DNA of 64,000 nucleotides from assembly GCF_014642405.1 (NCBI RefSeq), contig NZ_BMIN01000001.1:124001-188000 (forward strand), read 5' to 3'. The first letter of the stretch is position 1, and every line of letters starts with the position of its first letter. Of this stretch, positions 26,826 to 35,328 are shown in pieces. Made by a program: the position numbers and the translations under genes. Source of the stretch: Pontibacillus salipaludis (GTDB lineage: Bacteria; Bacillota; Bacilli; Bacillales; BH030062). Under the pieces are notes generated by a model. It did no database searches. It was not told where the DNA came from and saw only the letters and a list, made by a program, of their open reading frames with translations.

Positions 26826-28342
26826 GCGAATTAAAAGCTACCTTTCTAGATAGACAGGACATGTTTTGGCAAAGCATATGGGAACACTTACAGTTATCGA
26901 TCATCTCGCTGCTTATTGCTATATTAATTGCAGTGCCTTTAGGTCTTCTTCTGACTAGGACGAAAAAGATAGCTGAGCCCATTATTACTATAACGGCTAT
27001 CTTACAAACAATTCCTAGTTTAGCTATTTTAGCGTTTCTTATTCCGATTGTTGGGATAGGTTTTAAACCTGCAATATATGCACTTTCAGCGTATGCTTTG
27101 CTCCCTATTCTAAGAAATACGTATACTGGTATTAATGAAGTTGACAGAGCGCTTATAGAAGCGGCAAAAGGAATGGGGATGAGTTCATTCAGGCGATTGG
27201 CCAGAGTCGAATTACCTCTTGCTATGCCCGTTATTATGGCTGGTATACGAACCTCTATGGTTCTTATTGTAGGAACAGCGACGATTGCCGCTTTAATTGG
27301 TGCTGGTGGATTAGGAGAATTGATTCTTCTTGGCATTAATCGAGGGGGAGATATTCCGCTGATCTTATTAGGTGCAATACCTGCAGCTCTTCTAGCGATT
27401 GCACTAGATAATATTCTTCGTTTATTTGAGAGAACTTCAGCAAAATCTGGATTTCGCTCATTAGCGACCATTCTTGTTGCATCGTTACTCATTGTAACCA
27501 TTCCCTTCGTTATAAATGGTGATGACCAAGCGGACCTTGTCATTGGCGGCAAGCTCGGTGCTGAACCAGAAATTTTAATGAATATGTACAAAGTATTAAT
27601 TGAAGAAGAAACAGACTTGACCGTTGAGACGAAACCAAATTTCGGAAAAACGGATTATGTATTTGAGGCATTAAAAGGCGGAGATCTTGATGTATATCCA
27701 GAGTTCACTGGTACGGTTATTACCACACTCTTAGGCGAACAAGCAAATAGTAATGTGAAGCAGGAAGTGTATGAACAGGCTCGAGATGGTATTAAAGAGG
27801 CAGAAAATATGGTACTTCTTGAACCGATGGAATACAATAACACCTACGCTGTTGCCACAACTCAGGAAGTTGCAAAACAGTATGGTCTTGAATCAATTGG
27901 AGACCTTAAGGTTGCAGAAGACAAAGTGACTGCTGGTTTTACTCTAGAGTTTAACGATCGCTATGACGGGTATGTAGGTATGCAAGAAGAATATGGGTTA
28001 GATCTTACTGTTAAGACGATGGAACCTGGTGTAAGACAAACTGCAATTAAAGAAGGGGATGTACAGGTGATTGATGCTTATGCTACTGCTGGATATATGG
28101 TAGCGTACAATTTAAAAGTGCTAGAAGACCCTGAGAATATCTTCCCACCCTATCAAGGAGCTCCATTAGTGAAGCAGTCTACATTAGATCAGTACCCTGA
28201 AATTGGCGATGTTCTAAATCAACTTGGTGGAAAGATTACTAAACAACAAATGCAAGAAATGAACTATAAAGTGGACTTTGAGGATGAAGATGCTTACCAA
28301 GTAGCCCGCAATTTCTTAAAGGATAATGGATTTATTGATTAG
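26822..28342 (+). CDS. opuFB: Fused permease and substrate-binding protein of a compatible-solute importer (OpuFB type)
   Basis: 506 residues. Residues about 15-215 are a five- to six-helix ABC permease with the loop EAAKGMGMSSFRRLARVELPLAMPVI. A further helix leads into an extracellular OpuAC-like binding domain (about 230-506) beginning LVIGGKLGAEPEILMNMYK. This TMD-SBD fusion is the OpuF arrangement, distinct from the four-gene OpuB/OpuC systems. The domain is tethered, so no separate lipoprotein is needed. Likely ligands are betaines; the exact one cannot be read from sequence alone. Confidence 0.92.
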   Translation: MSELKATFLDRQDMFWQSIWEHLQLSIISLLIAILIAVPLGLLLTRTKKIAEPIITITAILQTIPSLAILAFLIPIVGIGFKPAIYALSAYALLPILRNTYTGINEVDRALIEAAKGMGMSSFRRLARVELPLAMPVIMAGIRTSMVLIVGTATIAALIGAGGLGELILLGINRGGDIPLILLGAIPAALLAIALDNILRLFERTSAKSGFRSLATILVASLLIVTIPFVINGDDQADLVIGGKLGAEPEILMNMYKVLIEEETDLTVETKPNFGKTDYVFEALKGGDLDVYPEFTGTVITTLLGEQANSNVKQEVYEQARDGIKEAENMVLLEPMEYNNTYAVATTQEVAKQYGLESIGDLKVAEDKVTAGFTLEFNDRYDGYVGMQEEYGLDLTVKTMEPGVRQTAIKEGDVQVIDAYATAGYMVAYNLKVLEDPENIFPPYQGAPLVKQSTLDQYPEIGDVLNQLGGKITKQQMQEMNYKVDFEDEDAYQVARNFLKDNGFID

Positions 28343-28355
28343 AGAAGGGGGATAC

Positions 28356-28775
28356 ATGATCATGCGCAACCCATCGAATGAAGAAATTAGAGTCATATTA
28401 GAGAAAACCGAAACGATTGCTGTAGTAGGTTTATCTGATCGTCCTGAGCGAACTTCTTACCAAGTTTCAAAAGCGATGCAGGATGCAGGATACAAAATCA
28501 TTCCTGTAAATCCAACAATTGAAGAATCACTTGGGGAGAAGGCGGTCTCATCTCTTAGTGAGATATCAGAGCCCGTTGATCTTATTAACGTTTTTAGACG
28601 TTCTGAGTTTTTACCTGATTTGGCAAGAGAAGCAGTCGATACAGAAGCAAAAGTTTTTTGGGCACAACAAGGTGTTCAAGATGAGAACACCTATCAATAT
28701 TTAACGGAACAAGGCATGACTGTGCTAATGGACCTCTGTATTAAAGTTGCACATTCTGTTACAATAGGTAGGTAA
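28356..28775 (+). CDS. yneT: CoA-binding protein YneT
   Basis: 139 residues from ATG 28356 (GAAGGGGGA just upstream); an earlier ATG at 28326 would overlap opuFB by 17 bases. Rossmann-type CoA-binding domain, with IAVVGLSDRPERTSYQVSKAMQDAGYKIIPVNP and the later VFWAQQGVQDENTYQYLTEQ. Matches YneT, the usual neighbour of parE. Thought to bind CoA or a related nucleotide; function unknown. Confidence 0.92.
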   Translation: MIMRNPSNEEIRVILEKTETIAVVGLSDRPERTSYQVSKAMQDAGYKIIPVNPTIEESLGEKAVSSLSEISEPVDLINVFRRSEFLPDLAREAVDTEAKVFWAQQGVQDENTYQYLTEQGMTVLMDLCIKVAHSVTIGR

Positions 28776-28783
28776 TACGAGAG

Positions 28784-28813
28784 AAAATCCCTGTTCTTGC
28801 AGGGATTTTTTTC
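28784..28813 (+). terminator. yneT terminator
   Basis: AAAATCCCTG and CAGGGATTTTT stem with a TTCTTG loop and T-run. Confidence 0.8.
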
Positions 28814-28900
28814 TTTTCGTGGAAAAAGGTTATTTGATTAAATTGTAGAAACCGCTAAAATAAAAGACAGGCGCTTTGCCCGGGCTCTTATTTACAAAAA

Positions 28901-28914
28901 CGAACATCCGTTCT
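28901..28914. promoter_or_regulatory. LexA (SOS) box upstream of parE
   Basis: CGAACATCCGTTCT, one mismatch from CGAAC-N4-GTTCG, 39 bases before the parE start. B. subtilis parEC belongs to the LexA regulon, so this is consistent. Confidence 0.78.
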
Positions 28915-28952
28915 ATTATAGGTATAAGAGCATTGAAAGGAGTACAAACAGA

Positions 28953-30905
28953 TTGGTTAAGAATTCTACTCAATATAATGATGATTCAATACAAGTGTTA
29001 GAGGGATTAGAAGCTGTTAGGAAGCGACCTGGTATGTACATAGGAAGCACAGACCATCGTGGGCTTCATCACCTCGTTTATGAAATAGTGGACAATGCCG
29101 TTGACGAAGCCTTAGCGGGTTACGGAAATCGGATTACAGTAACCATCCATAAGGATCAAAGTGTATCTGTACGAGATGAAGGACGTGGTATGCCTACAGG
29201 GATGCACCGACTTGGAAAGCCCACCCCTGAAGTCATACTTACCGTGCTTCATGCTGGGGGTAAGTTTGGTCAAGGTGGTTATAAAACAAGTGGGGGACTT
29301 CACGGTGTCGGAGCCTCTGTTGTGAATGCGTTATCAGAATGGCTTGAAGTGACGATTTATCGTGATGGACAGACTTATTATCAACGGTTTGAAAACGGAG
29401 GAAAAGCTGTAACCTCTCTTGAGAAGAAGGGTGCAACACGAAAAAGTGGGACAACTATCCATTTCAAGCCTGATCCCGAAATTTTCTCTATGACAACATA
29501 TAACTTCGAAACGCTGTCAGAACGACTTCGAGAAGCTGCGTTTTTACTTAAAGGGATGGAGATCGTCCTTGAAGACAAACGCCAAGAAGACCAAAAGGAA
29601 AGTTATCAATATCCGGATGGCTTAGAATCGTTTGTTTCGTATTTAAATGAGGAAAAAGATACACTTCATCCTGTTGTAGCGTTTGAGGGGATACAAGACG
29701 AAATTGAAATTGATTTTGGATTCCAGTTTAATGACGGCTATGCTGAAAGTATGCTCTCATTTGTGAACAACGTTCGTACTAGAGACGGGGGAACACATGA
29801 GTCTGGAGCGAAAACAGCTATTACAAGAATATTTAATGATCACGCAAGGAAAACAGGCCTCTTAAAAGAGAAAGATAAAAACCTTGATGGGAATGATATC
29901 AGAGAGGGCTTTACAGCAGTTGTTTCTGTCCGAATTCCTGAGGAGAAGCTTCAGTTTGAAGGACAGACGAAAAGTAAATTAGGAACTTCTGAAGCCAGAT
30001 CTGCTGTTGATGCAGTGGTAGCCGAGAAATTATCTTATTTCTTAGAAGAAAATCCTGATGTTGCTACCATGCTTATTCGAAAAGCCATCAAAGCGAAGGA
30101 AGCCCGTGAAGCGGCTCGCAAAGCAAGGGAAGATGCAAGGTCAGGCAAGAAGAAAAAACGAAAAGAAACATTACTAAGCGGTAAATTAACGCCCGCGCAA
30201 TCTAAAAATGCTCAGAAAAACGAACTATATCTTGTCGAGGGTGACTCAGCAGGAGGTTCTGCGAAGCAAGGTCGTGATCGTAGATTCCAAGCTATTCTTC
30301 CGCTAAGAGGTAAAGTTATAAATACAGAGAAGGCTAAACTGCAGGACATACTTAAAAATGAAGAGATCTCTACGATTATTCATACCATCGGAGCAGGTGT
30401 GGGATCTGATTTTGATATCAACGATTGTCAGTACGACAAAATCATTATTATGACCGATGCGGATACGGATGGGGCACACATTCAAGTCCTTTTATTGACG
30501 TTTTTCTATCGTTACATGCAAGAGCTCGTTAAAGAAGGTAAAATCTATATTGCACTTCCACCTTTATATAAAATCTCAAAAGGTAAAGGGAAGAAAGAGA
30601 AGACGCGTTATGCATGGGAAGAAGACGAAATGCAACAAGTCTTAAAAGAGTTTAAAAATGGGTATACCATACAACGTTATAAAGGTCTTGGTGAAATGAA
30701 CGCAGACCAGCTTTGGGAAACAACAATGAATCCAGAATCAAGAACATTAATTCGTGTTACAATAGATGACTTAGCTCAGGCAGAACGTAGGATCACCACT
30801 CTTATGGGAGATAAAGTAGAACCACGTAGAAAGTGGATTGAATCGCACGTAGCCTTTGGATTAGAAGAACAAAGTAATATCTTAGAAAATGATAAATTGC
30901 AATAG
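28953..30905 (+). CDS. parE: DNA topoisomerase IV subunit B
   Basis: 650 residues, TTG start at 28953 after GAAAGGAG. Separates linked daughter chromosomes with ParC, using ATP. The GHKL ATPase domain has RKRPGMYIGSTDHRGLHHLVYEIVDNAVDEA and GGLHGVGASVVNALS. The TOPRIM domain has LYLVEGDSAGGSAKQGRDRRFQAILPLRGK and the acidic TDADTDGAHI. Length and the PLRGKVINTEKA motif favour ParE over GyrB by context with parC. Preceded by a LexA box. Confidence 0.96.
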   Translation: MVKNSTQYNDDSIQVLEGLEAVRKRPGMYIGSTDHRGLHHLVYEIVDNAVDEALAGYGNRITVTIHKDQSVSVRDEGRGMPTGMHRLGKPTPEVILTVLHAGGKFGQGGYKTSGGLHGVGASVVNALSEWLEVTIYRDGQTYYQRFENGGKAVTSLEKKGATRKSGTTIHFKPDPEIFSMTTYNFETLSERLREAAFLLKGMEIVLEDKRQEDQKESYQYPDGLESFVSYLNEEKDTLHPVVAFEGIQDEIEIDFGFQFNDGYAESMLSFVNNVRTRDGGTHESGAKTAITRIFNDHARKTGLLKEKDKNLDGNDIREGFTAVVSVRIPEEKLQFEGQTKSKLGTSEARSAVDAVVAEKLSYFLEENPDVATMLIRKAIKAKEAREAARKAREDARSGKKKKRKETLLSGKLTPAQSKNAQKNELYLVEGDSAGGSAKQGRDRRFQAILPLRGKVINTEKAKLQDILKNEEISTIIHTIGAGVGSDFDINDCQYDKIIIMTDADTDGAHIQVLLLTFFYRYMQELVKEGKIYIALPPLYKISKGKGKKEKTRYAWEEDEMQQVLKEFKNGYTIQRYKGLGEMNADQLWETTMNPESRTLIRVTIDDLAQAERRITTLMGDKVEPRRKWIESHVAFGLEEQSNILENDKLQ

Positions 30906-30922
30906 AGTAGGAGGTTCACCTT

Positions 30923-33379
30923 TTGTCTGAATCAGAACAGTATATGGATTTGCCATTAGAAGAAGTATTAGGTGACCGGTTTGGTCGTTATAGTAAATAT
31001 ATTATTCAGGATCGTGCACTTCCGGATGCAAGAGACGGCCTGAAGCCAGTACAGCGTCGTATTTTGTATGCGATGCATCAGGAAAAGAACACTCATGATA
31101 AACCTTACCGTAAATCAGCCAAGACGGTCGGTACAGTTATTGGTAACTATCACCCTCATGGAGACACTTCCGTTTATGATGCGATGGTGAGACTTAGTCA
31201 GGACTGGAAGCTAAGGAACTTGTTAGTCGAAATGCACGGGAACAACGGAAGTGTAGATGGAGACCCTCCAGCAGCGATGCGTTATACAGAAGCACGACTT
31301 TCTAGTATGGCTTCTGAACTGTTACGTGACATTGATCAGGAAACAGTGGATTACATCCCGAACTTTGATGACACCATTGCTGAACCGGTTGTGTTACCCG
31401 CAAAGTTTCCGAATCTACTTGTTAATGGTTCGACAGGAATATCAGCTGGGTACGCCACGGAAATCCCGCCACATAATTTGAGTGAAGTAATCGATGCTGT
31501 CATGATGAAAATCGATCGTCCAGATGTATCTGTTGATGAGTTGATGTCAGTTATGAAAGGCCCCGACTTCCCAACAGGCGGTATTATTCAAGGTGTTGAT
31601 GGCATTAAGAAGGCTTACGAAACAGGAAAAGGAAAAATTGTCGTGCGTGGCCGTGCTGCGATTGAACAGCTCAGGGGTAATCGTGAGCAAATCGTAATTG
31701 ATGAGATCCCCTATGAAGTAAACAAAGCGAACCTTGTGAAAAAGATGGACGAACTGAGGATTGATAAGAAAGTCGAAGGTATAGCAGAAGTTCGTGATGA
31801 GACAGACCGTACGGGTTTACGTATTGTAATCGAGTTGAAAAAGGATGTAGATAGTGAAGGGATTTTAAAATACCTTTATAAGGCAACAGATCTACAGATT
31901 AGTTACAACTTTAATATGGTTGCTATACACGATAAAACACCTAAGTTAATGAGCCTGAAGGGTATTCTTGATGCCTATATTGCTCACCAACGGGATGTTG
32001 TAACTCGTCAGTCTGAGTATGAATTAAGAAAAGCTAAGGAAAGAGCTCATATTGTAGAGGGGCTAATTAAAGCTATTTCTATTCTGGATGAAGTCATCAC
32101 AACCATCCGTTCATCCAATGATAAACAGGATGCAAAACAAAGACTGATGGAAGAGTACGGGTTTACTGAGCCTCAATCAGAAGCCATTGTAAACCTTCAA
32201 TTATATCGTCTAACGAATACAGATATTACTTCCTTAGAAAAAGAAGCGGAAGAATTAAATAAACGCATTAGTGAGTTAGAAGCCATACTTAGTGATGAGA
32301 AAAAACTTCTTAGAGTAATTAAGAAAGACTTGTCTTCTATGAAGAAGAAATATCATACAGATCGTATGACCGTTATTGAGGATGAAATTGAGAAATTAGA
32401 AATAAATCCTGAAGTAACTGTCCCAAGTGATGATGTACTTGTTTCTGTTACACAAGCTGGCTATATTAAGCGAACGAGTCTTCGTTCGTATGCGGCATCA
32501 GGAGGAGAAGACTTTGCTATGAAAGAAGGAGACCGTCTGCTTGGTTTGTTTGAGATTAACACAACGGATACAGTACTTCTTTTTACTAACAAAGGTAACT
32601 ATCTGTACCTTCCTATTCACGGCTTACCGGATATTCGTTGGAAAGATCTAGGGCAGCATATTGCAAATCTAATAACGGTTGAGAAAGATGAGCGTATAAT
32701 AAGAGCTGTGCCAATTAGGGATTTCTCTGAAGCAAAATATTTCTTATTTATAACGAAGGCCGGCATGATTAAACGGAGTGAAATATCTCTTTACCAGGCT
32801 CAGCGCTATTCCAAGCCGCTGGTGGCCATTAATGTTAAAGGCGAAGACGAGGTAGTAGATGTTCATGTCACAGATGGACATCAGGACATTTTCCTTGCTA
32901 CGAATACCGGTTATGGATTGTGGTATCACGAATCTGAAGTGAAAATTATAGGTCAACGAGCAGCTGGTGTGAAAGCAATGGCTTTAAAAGATGATGAAGA
33001 GATTGTTGCAGGTAAAATATTTGATGAAAATAGTGATCCGTCCATTCTTCTTGTGACACAACGTGGAGCAGTCAAGCGGATGAGGCTAAAAGAGTTTGAG
33101 AAATCAACGCGTGCTAAACGCGGGGTAGTCATGTTAAGAGAGCTGAAAAGTAACCCACACAGAGTGGTTGGATTACAGCTAACACAAGGAAAAGAAATAG
33201 TGTTCCTCGAAACAGAGAATGGAACGACACAAGAAGTAAATGCAGGATCCTTTAAAGCAAGTGACAGATACAGTAATGGATCTTTTGTCATCGACCAAGA
33301 TGAGTTTGGTGAAGTAGTTGCATTATGGCGAGAAGCGAATTATGAAAAAGTATTTGATAGTGAAGAAGAACCCTCATAA
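30923..33379 (+). CDS. parC: DNA topoisomerase IV subunit A
   Basis: 818 residues, TTG start at 30923 after TAGGAGG, 17 bases behind parE. The breakage-reunion domain holds the catalytic Tyr121 (AAMRYTEARLS). The quinolone-region helix reads HPHGDTSVYDAMVR, so residue 82 is Thr and 86 is Asp where B. subtilis and S. aureus have Ser and Glu. The C-terminal half is the beta-pinwheel DNA-wrapping domain, lacking a GyrA box, which supports ParC. A strong terminator follows. Confidence 0.96.
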   Translation: MSESEQYMDLPLEEVLGDRFGRYSKYIIQDRALPDARDGLKPVQRRILYAMHQEKNTHDKPYRKSAKTVGTVIGNYHPHGDTSVYDAMVRLSQDWKLRNLLVEMHGNNGSVDGDPPAAMRYTEARLSSMASELLRDIDQETVDYIPNFDDTIAEPVVLPAKFPNLLVNGSTGISAGYATEIPPHNLSEVIDAVMMKIDRPDVSVDELMSVMKGPDFPTGGIIQGVDGIKKAYETGKGKIVVRGRAAIEQLRGNREQIVIDEIPYEVNKANLVKKMDELRIDKKVEGIAEVRDETDRTGLRIVIELKKDVDSEGILKYLYKATDLQISYNFNMVAIHDKTPKLMSLKGILDAYIAHQRDVVTRQSEYELRKAKERAHIVEGLIKAISILDEVITTIRSSNDKQDAKQRLMEEYGFTEPQSEAIVNLQLYRLTNTDITSLEKEAEELNKRISELEAILSDEKKLLRVIKKDLSSMKKKYHTDRMTVIEDEIEKLEINPEVTVPSDDVLVSVTQAGYIKRTSLRSYAASGGEDFAMKEGDRLLGLFEINTTDTVLLFTNKGNYLYLPIHGLPDIRWKDLGQHIANLITVEKDERIIRAVPIRDFSEAKYFLFITKAGMIKRSEISLYQAQRYSKPLVAINVKGEDEVVDVHVTDGHQDIFLATNTGYGLWYHESEVKIIGQRAAGVKAMALKDDEEIVAGKIFDENSDPSILLVTQRGAVKRMRLKEFEKSTRAKRGVVMLRELKSNPHRVVGLQLTQGKEIVFLETENGTTQEVNAGSFKASDRYSNGSFVIDQDEFGEVVALWREANYEKVFDSEEEPS

Positions 33380-33385
33380 ATAACT

Positions 33386-33422
33386 AAAAAGACTCTAAAG
33401 GATATTCCTTTAGAGTCTTTTT
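33386..33422. terminator. Bidirectional terminator after parC
   Basis: AAAAAGACTCTAAAGGA and complement form an almost perfect stem, bounded by A and T runs. It also serves the converging nucleoside hydrolase gene. Confidence 0.85.
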
Positions 33423-33452
33423 GTTATTAATCGTGATTTAAAAAGTCTTTCG

Positions 33453-34415
33453 TCAATCTTCCTTGGTAAAAGCGCTAAAGATGGATTGAATGAAGGCTTG
33501 ATAGTTAAATCCTATAGCGATATGTTGCAGGGGGTAATCTTCCTTTTGATCGCTAATTCTTACATCTGCGATCGTCTGACCATATGCATCACCTTTTTCT
33601 ACAACCACTGTTACTGGAGCTTCTATGTAATTCATGTATTCTGGATGGAATGCCGCCCAGAGGGCTAACAAATCGTGTATAGGGGCACCTGTGTTTGAAT
33701 GTGTAGCATTTGTTTCTTGATAAAATTCAAAATAATAATCAAATATTTCTTTAATAATTGGGCCAATAGAAGGATCCTTACAATACGTAGTGATAATTTG
33801 GATCATATCTTTTGTGAGTATGGCAAAGTTCGTTACATTCAACGGAATGATCTTAACTTTCTTTTGAACAGTAAACACTAAGTTGGCAGCATAAGGGTCT
33901 CCGTATATATTTGCTTCTGCTACAGGTGTTACATTACCTGGTGTGAAGAAAGCGCCACCCATCACATAAATCTCTTTAATCATCTCAGCTACTTCAGGGT
34001 AAAGGACAAGCATGGAGGAAAGAGAGGAAAGTCTACCTACATTGACAACTGTAATCTGGTTGCGATGTCTCTTGATCAGGTCTACAGCTTTTGAGTAGTC
34101 GTGAATTCGTTTATTTTCAATGTTAGCCGAATATGGTGAAAGAGGGCCAAGTCCAAATTTACCATGAATTTCTTCTGGATAATGAGGAAAGGCCCCTGTA
34201 TAGGGTTTATAAGCACCTCTTATTATATCGATAGAGCCTTCCGCTTTCGTTAACGCTCTTAAAAATAGAGCGTTATCTTCTGCATTATGTTCTGAAATAT
34301 TACCGTAACCCGTCACAAGTCCGACAATTTCTATCGACGGATCCATTCTTGCATATAGAAGAGCGATGACATCATCAACTCCAAAATCTCCAAAGAATAG
34401 TATCTTTTTGGCCAA
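33453..34415 (-). CDS. Nucleoside hydrolase family protein
   Basis: 320 residues, TTG start at 34415 after GGGAGGTG. Family members cleave the N-glycosidic bond of nucleosides, holding Ca2+ with an N-terminal DTDxGxDD motif. Here that motif reads FGDFGVDD: the second and the final two Asp are kept, but the first is replaced. The usual downstream metal residue is present in GAPIHDLLAL. Also visible: YVMGGAFFTPGNVTPVAEANIYGDPYAA. It is a divergent member; substrate uncertain. Convergent with parC, divergent from the TetR gene. Confidence 0.86.
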   Translation of the reverse strand: MAKKILFFGDFGVDDVIALLYARMDPSIEIVGLVTGYGNISEHNAEDNALFLRALTKAEGSIDIIRGAYKPYTGAFPHYPEEIHGKFGLGPLSPYSANIENKRIHDYSKAVDLIKRHRNQITVVNVGRLSSLSSMLVLYPEVAEMIKEIYVMGGAFFTPGNVTPVAEANIYGDPYAANLVFTVQKKVKIIPLNVTNFAILTKDMIQIITTYCKDPSIGPIIKEIFDYYFEFYQETNATHSNTGAPIHDLLALWAAFHPEYMNYIEAPVTVVVEKGDAYGQTIADVRISDQKEDYPLQHIAIGFNYQAFIQSIFSAFTKED

Positions 34416-34524
34416 TTAAAACACCTCCCAAACCACTTATACAATATATGGTAAAAACAATAATTTATAACAATTAGTAACGCAACTAGTTGAGGATGCA
34501 AAATAAAAAAACGATCGCATAAAA

Positions 34525-34543
34525 ACTTAGTAGCAACTCCGAA
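34525..34543 (+). repeat. Dispersed repeat copy 3
   Basis: ACTTAGTAGCAACTCCGAA followed by TGGTAATAAA. It lies in the divergent region between the nucleoside hydrolase and TetR genes, 93 bases before the latter. Confidence 0.7.
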
Positions 34544-34636
34544 TGGTAATAAAGAACGAAGATCAAAAAATAATTTTAATTATTCTGAAATTTGTGCTAC
34601 GATGTAAAGGAAAAACAAAATGAAAGTAGATGATCT

Positions 34637-35233
34637 ATGAAAGAGTTAAAAGAAAGAATTATAGATTCAGCACTCATTTTATTTGAGAACAAAGGTTATC
34701 ATGGTGTAACAGTCAATCAGATTGTGGAGAATTGTAATGCTTCAAAAGGAGGGTTTTACCACCACTTTGATTCAAAAGATGAATTGTTATATGTGATACA
34801 TGACACCTTCATTACATATGTTTTAGAAAAAGCGCATGTAGCGAAGGAAACCTACCACCATCCCACAGATCAACTTCAAGCGATGATTACATCCTTCGTA
34901 AAAGTATTTGACCTATATAAGCCGCACATTTATGTATTCTATCAGGAAAGCACGTATTTAAAGCCTCAGTATGAAGAACGTATTAAAGAAAAGAGAAAAC
35001 AGTTTAAAGAACTCCTGTTTTCTGTAATTGAAAAGGGACAGCAAACTGGCGAGTTCAGGAGTGAATTGCCTGTTGTGATTACGGGTATGTCTATTCTTGG
35101 AATGGTGAACTGGACCTATAAATGGTATAGAAAAGATGGAGGTAAGAGCATCGAAGAGATTGCAGATATTTATGTTGACTTAATTTTACACTCTATATTA
35201 CAAGAACCAACGAAGCGTCTTTTACATTTATAA
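34637..35233 (+). CDS. TetR/AcrR family regulator of the acyl-CoA operon
   Basis: 198 residues. The N-terminal DNA-binding helix-turn-helix is GVTVNQIVENCNASKGGFYHHFDSKDELL (about 23-52). The C-terminal ligand domain is helical. It lies 95 bases upstream of the leucine/acyl-CoA degradation operon on the same strand, and the gap contains an ACCGAC-GTCGGT inverted repeat, so it is most likely the local repressor. TetR proteins in this setting usually sense an acyl-CoA intermediate (family knowledge). Ligand not determinable here. Confidence 0.88.
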   Translation: MKELKERIIDSALILFENKGYHGVTVNQIVENCNASKGGFYHHFDSKDELLYVIHDTFITYVLEKAHVAKETYHHPTDQLQAMITSFVKVFDLYKPHIYVFYQESTYLKPQYEERIKEKRKQFKELLFSVIEKGQQTGEFRSELPVVITGMSILGMVNWTYKWYRKDGGKSIEEIADIYVDLILHSILQEPTKRLLHL

Positions 35234-35255
35234 AAGACTATTTTTATGTTTTGTG

Positions 35256-35269
35256 ATAAAGCGCTTACA
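35256..35269 (+). promoter_or_regulatory. Possible CcpA (cre-like) site upstream of yngJ
   Basis: ATAAAGCGCTTACA matches 12 of 14 positions of TGWNANCGNTNWCA, 60 bases before the yngJ start. Catabolite repression of this operon would be reasonable. Confidence 0.4.
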
Positions 35270-35275
35270 TTTGAG

Positions 35276-35300
35276 TTGTACCGACTAAGCGGTCGGTCAA
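35276..35300. promoter_or_regulatory. TetR-type operator upstream of the acyl-CoA operon
   Basis: ACCGAC (35280-35285) and GTCGGT (35292-35297) are exact inverted arms, extended weakly by TTG and CAA outside. It lies between the TetR gene and yngJ, overlapping the expected promoter. Confidence 0.65.
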
Positions 35301-35328
35301 TTTATTATTGATATAAGGAGTGAAAGGT

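Noticed and set aside
26710-27591. 293-codon minus-strand frame opposite opuFB
   Set aside because: Lies wholly antisense to a clear permease-binding protein gene, with low-complexity Ile/Ala/Pro/Ser content typical of the complement of membrane helices.
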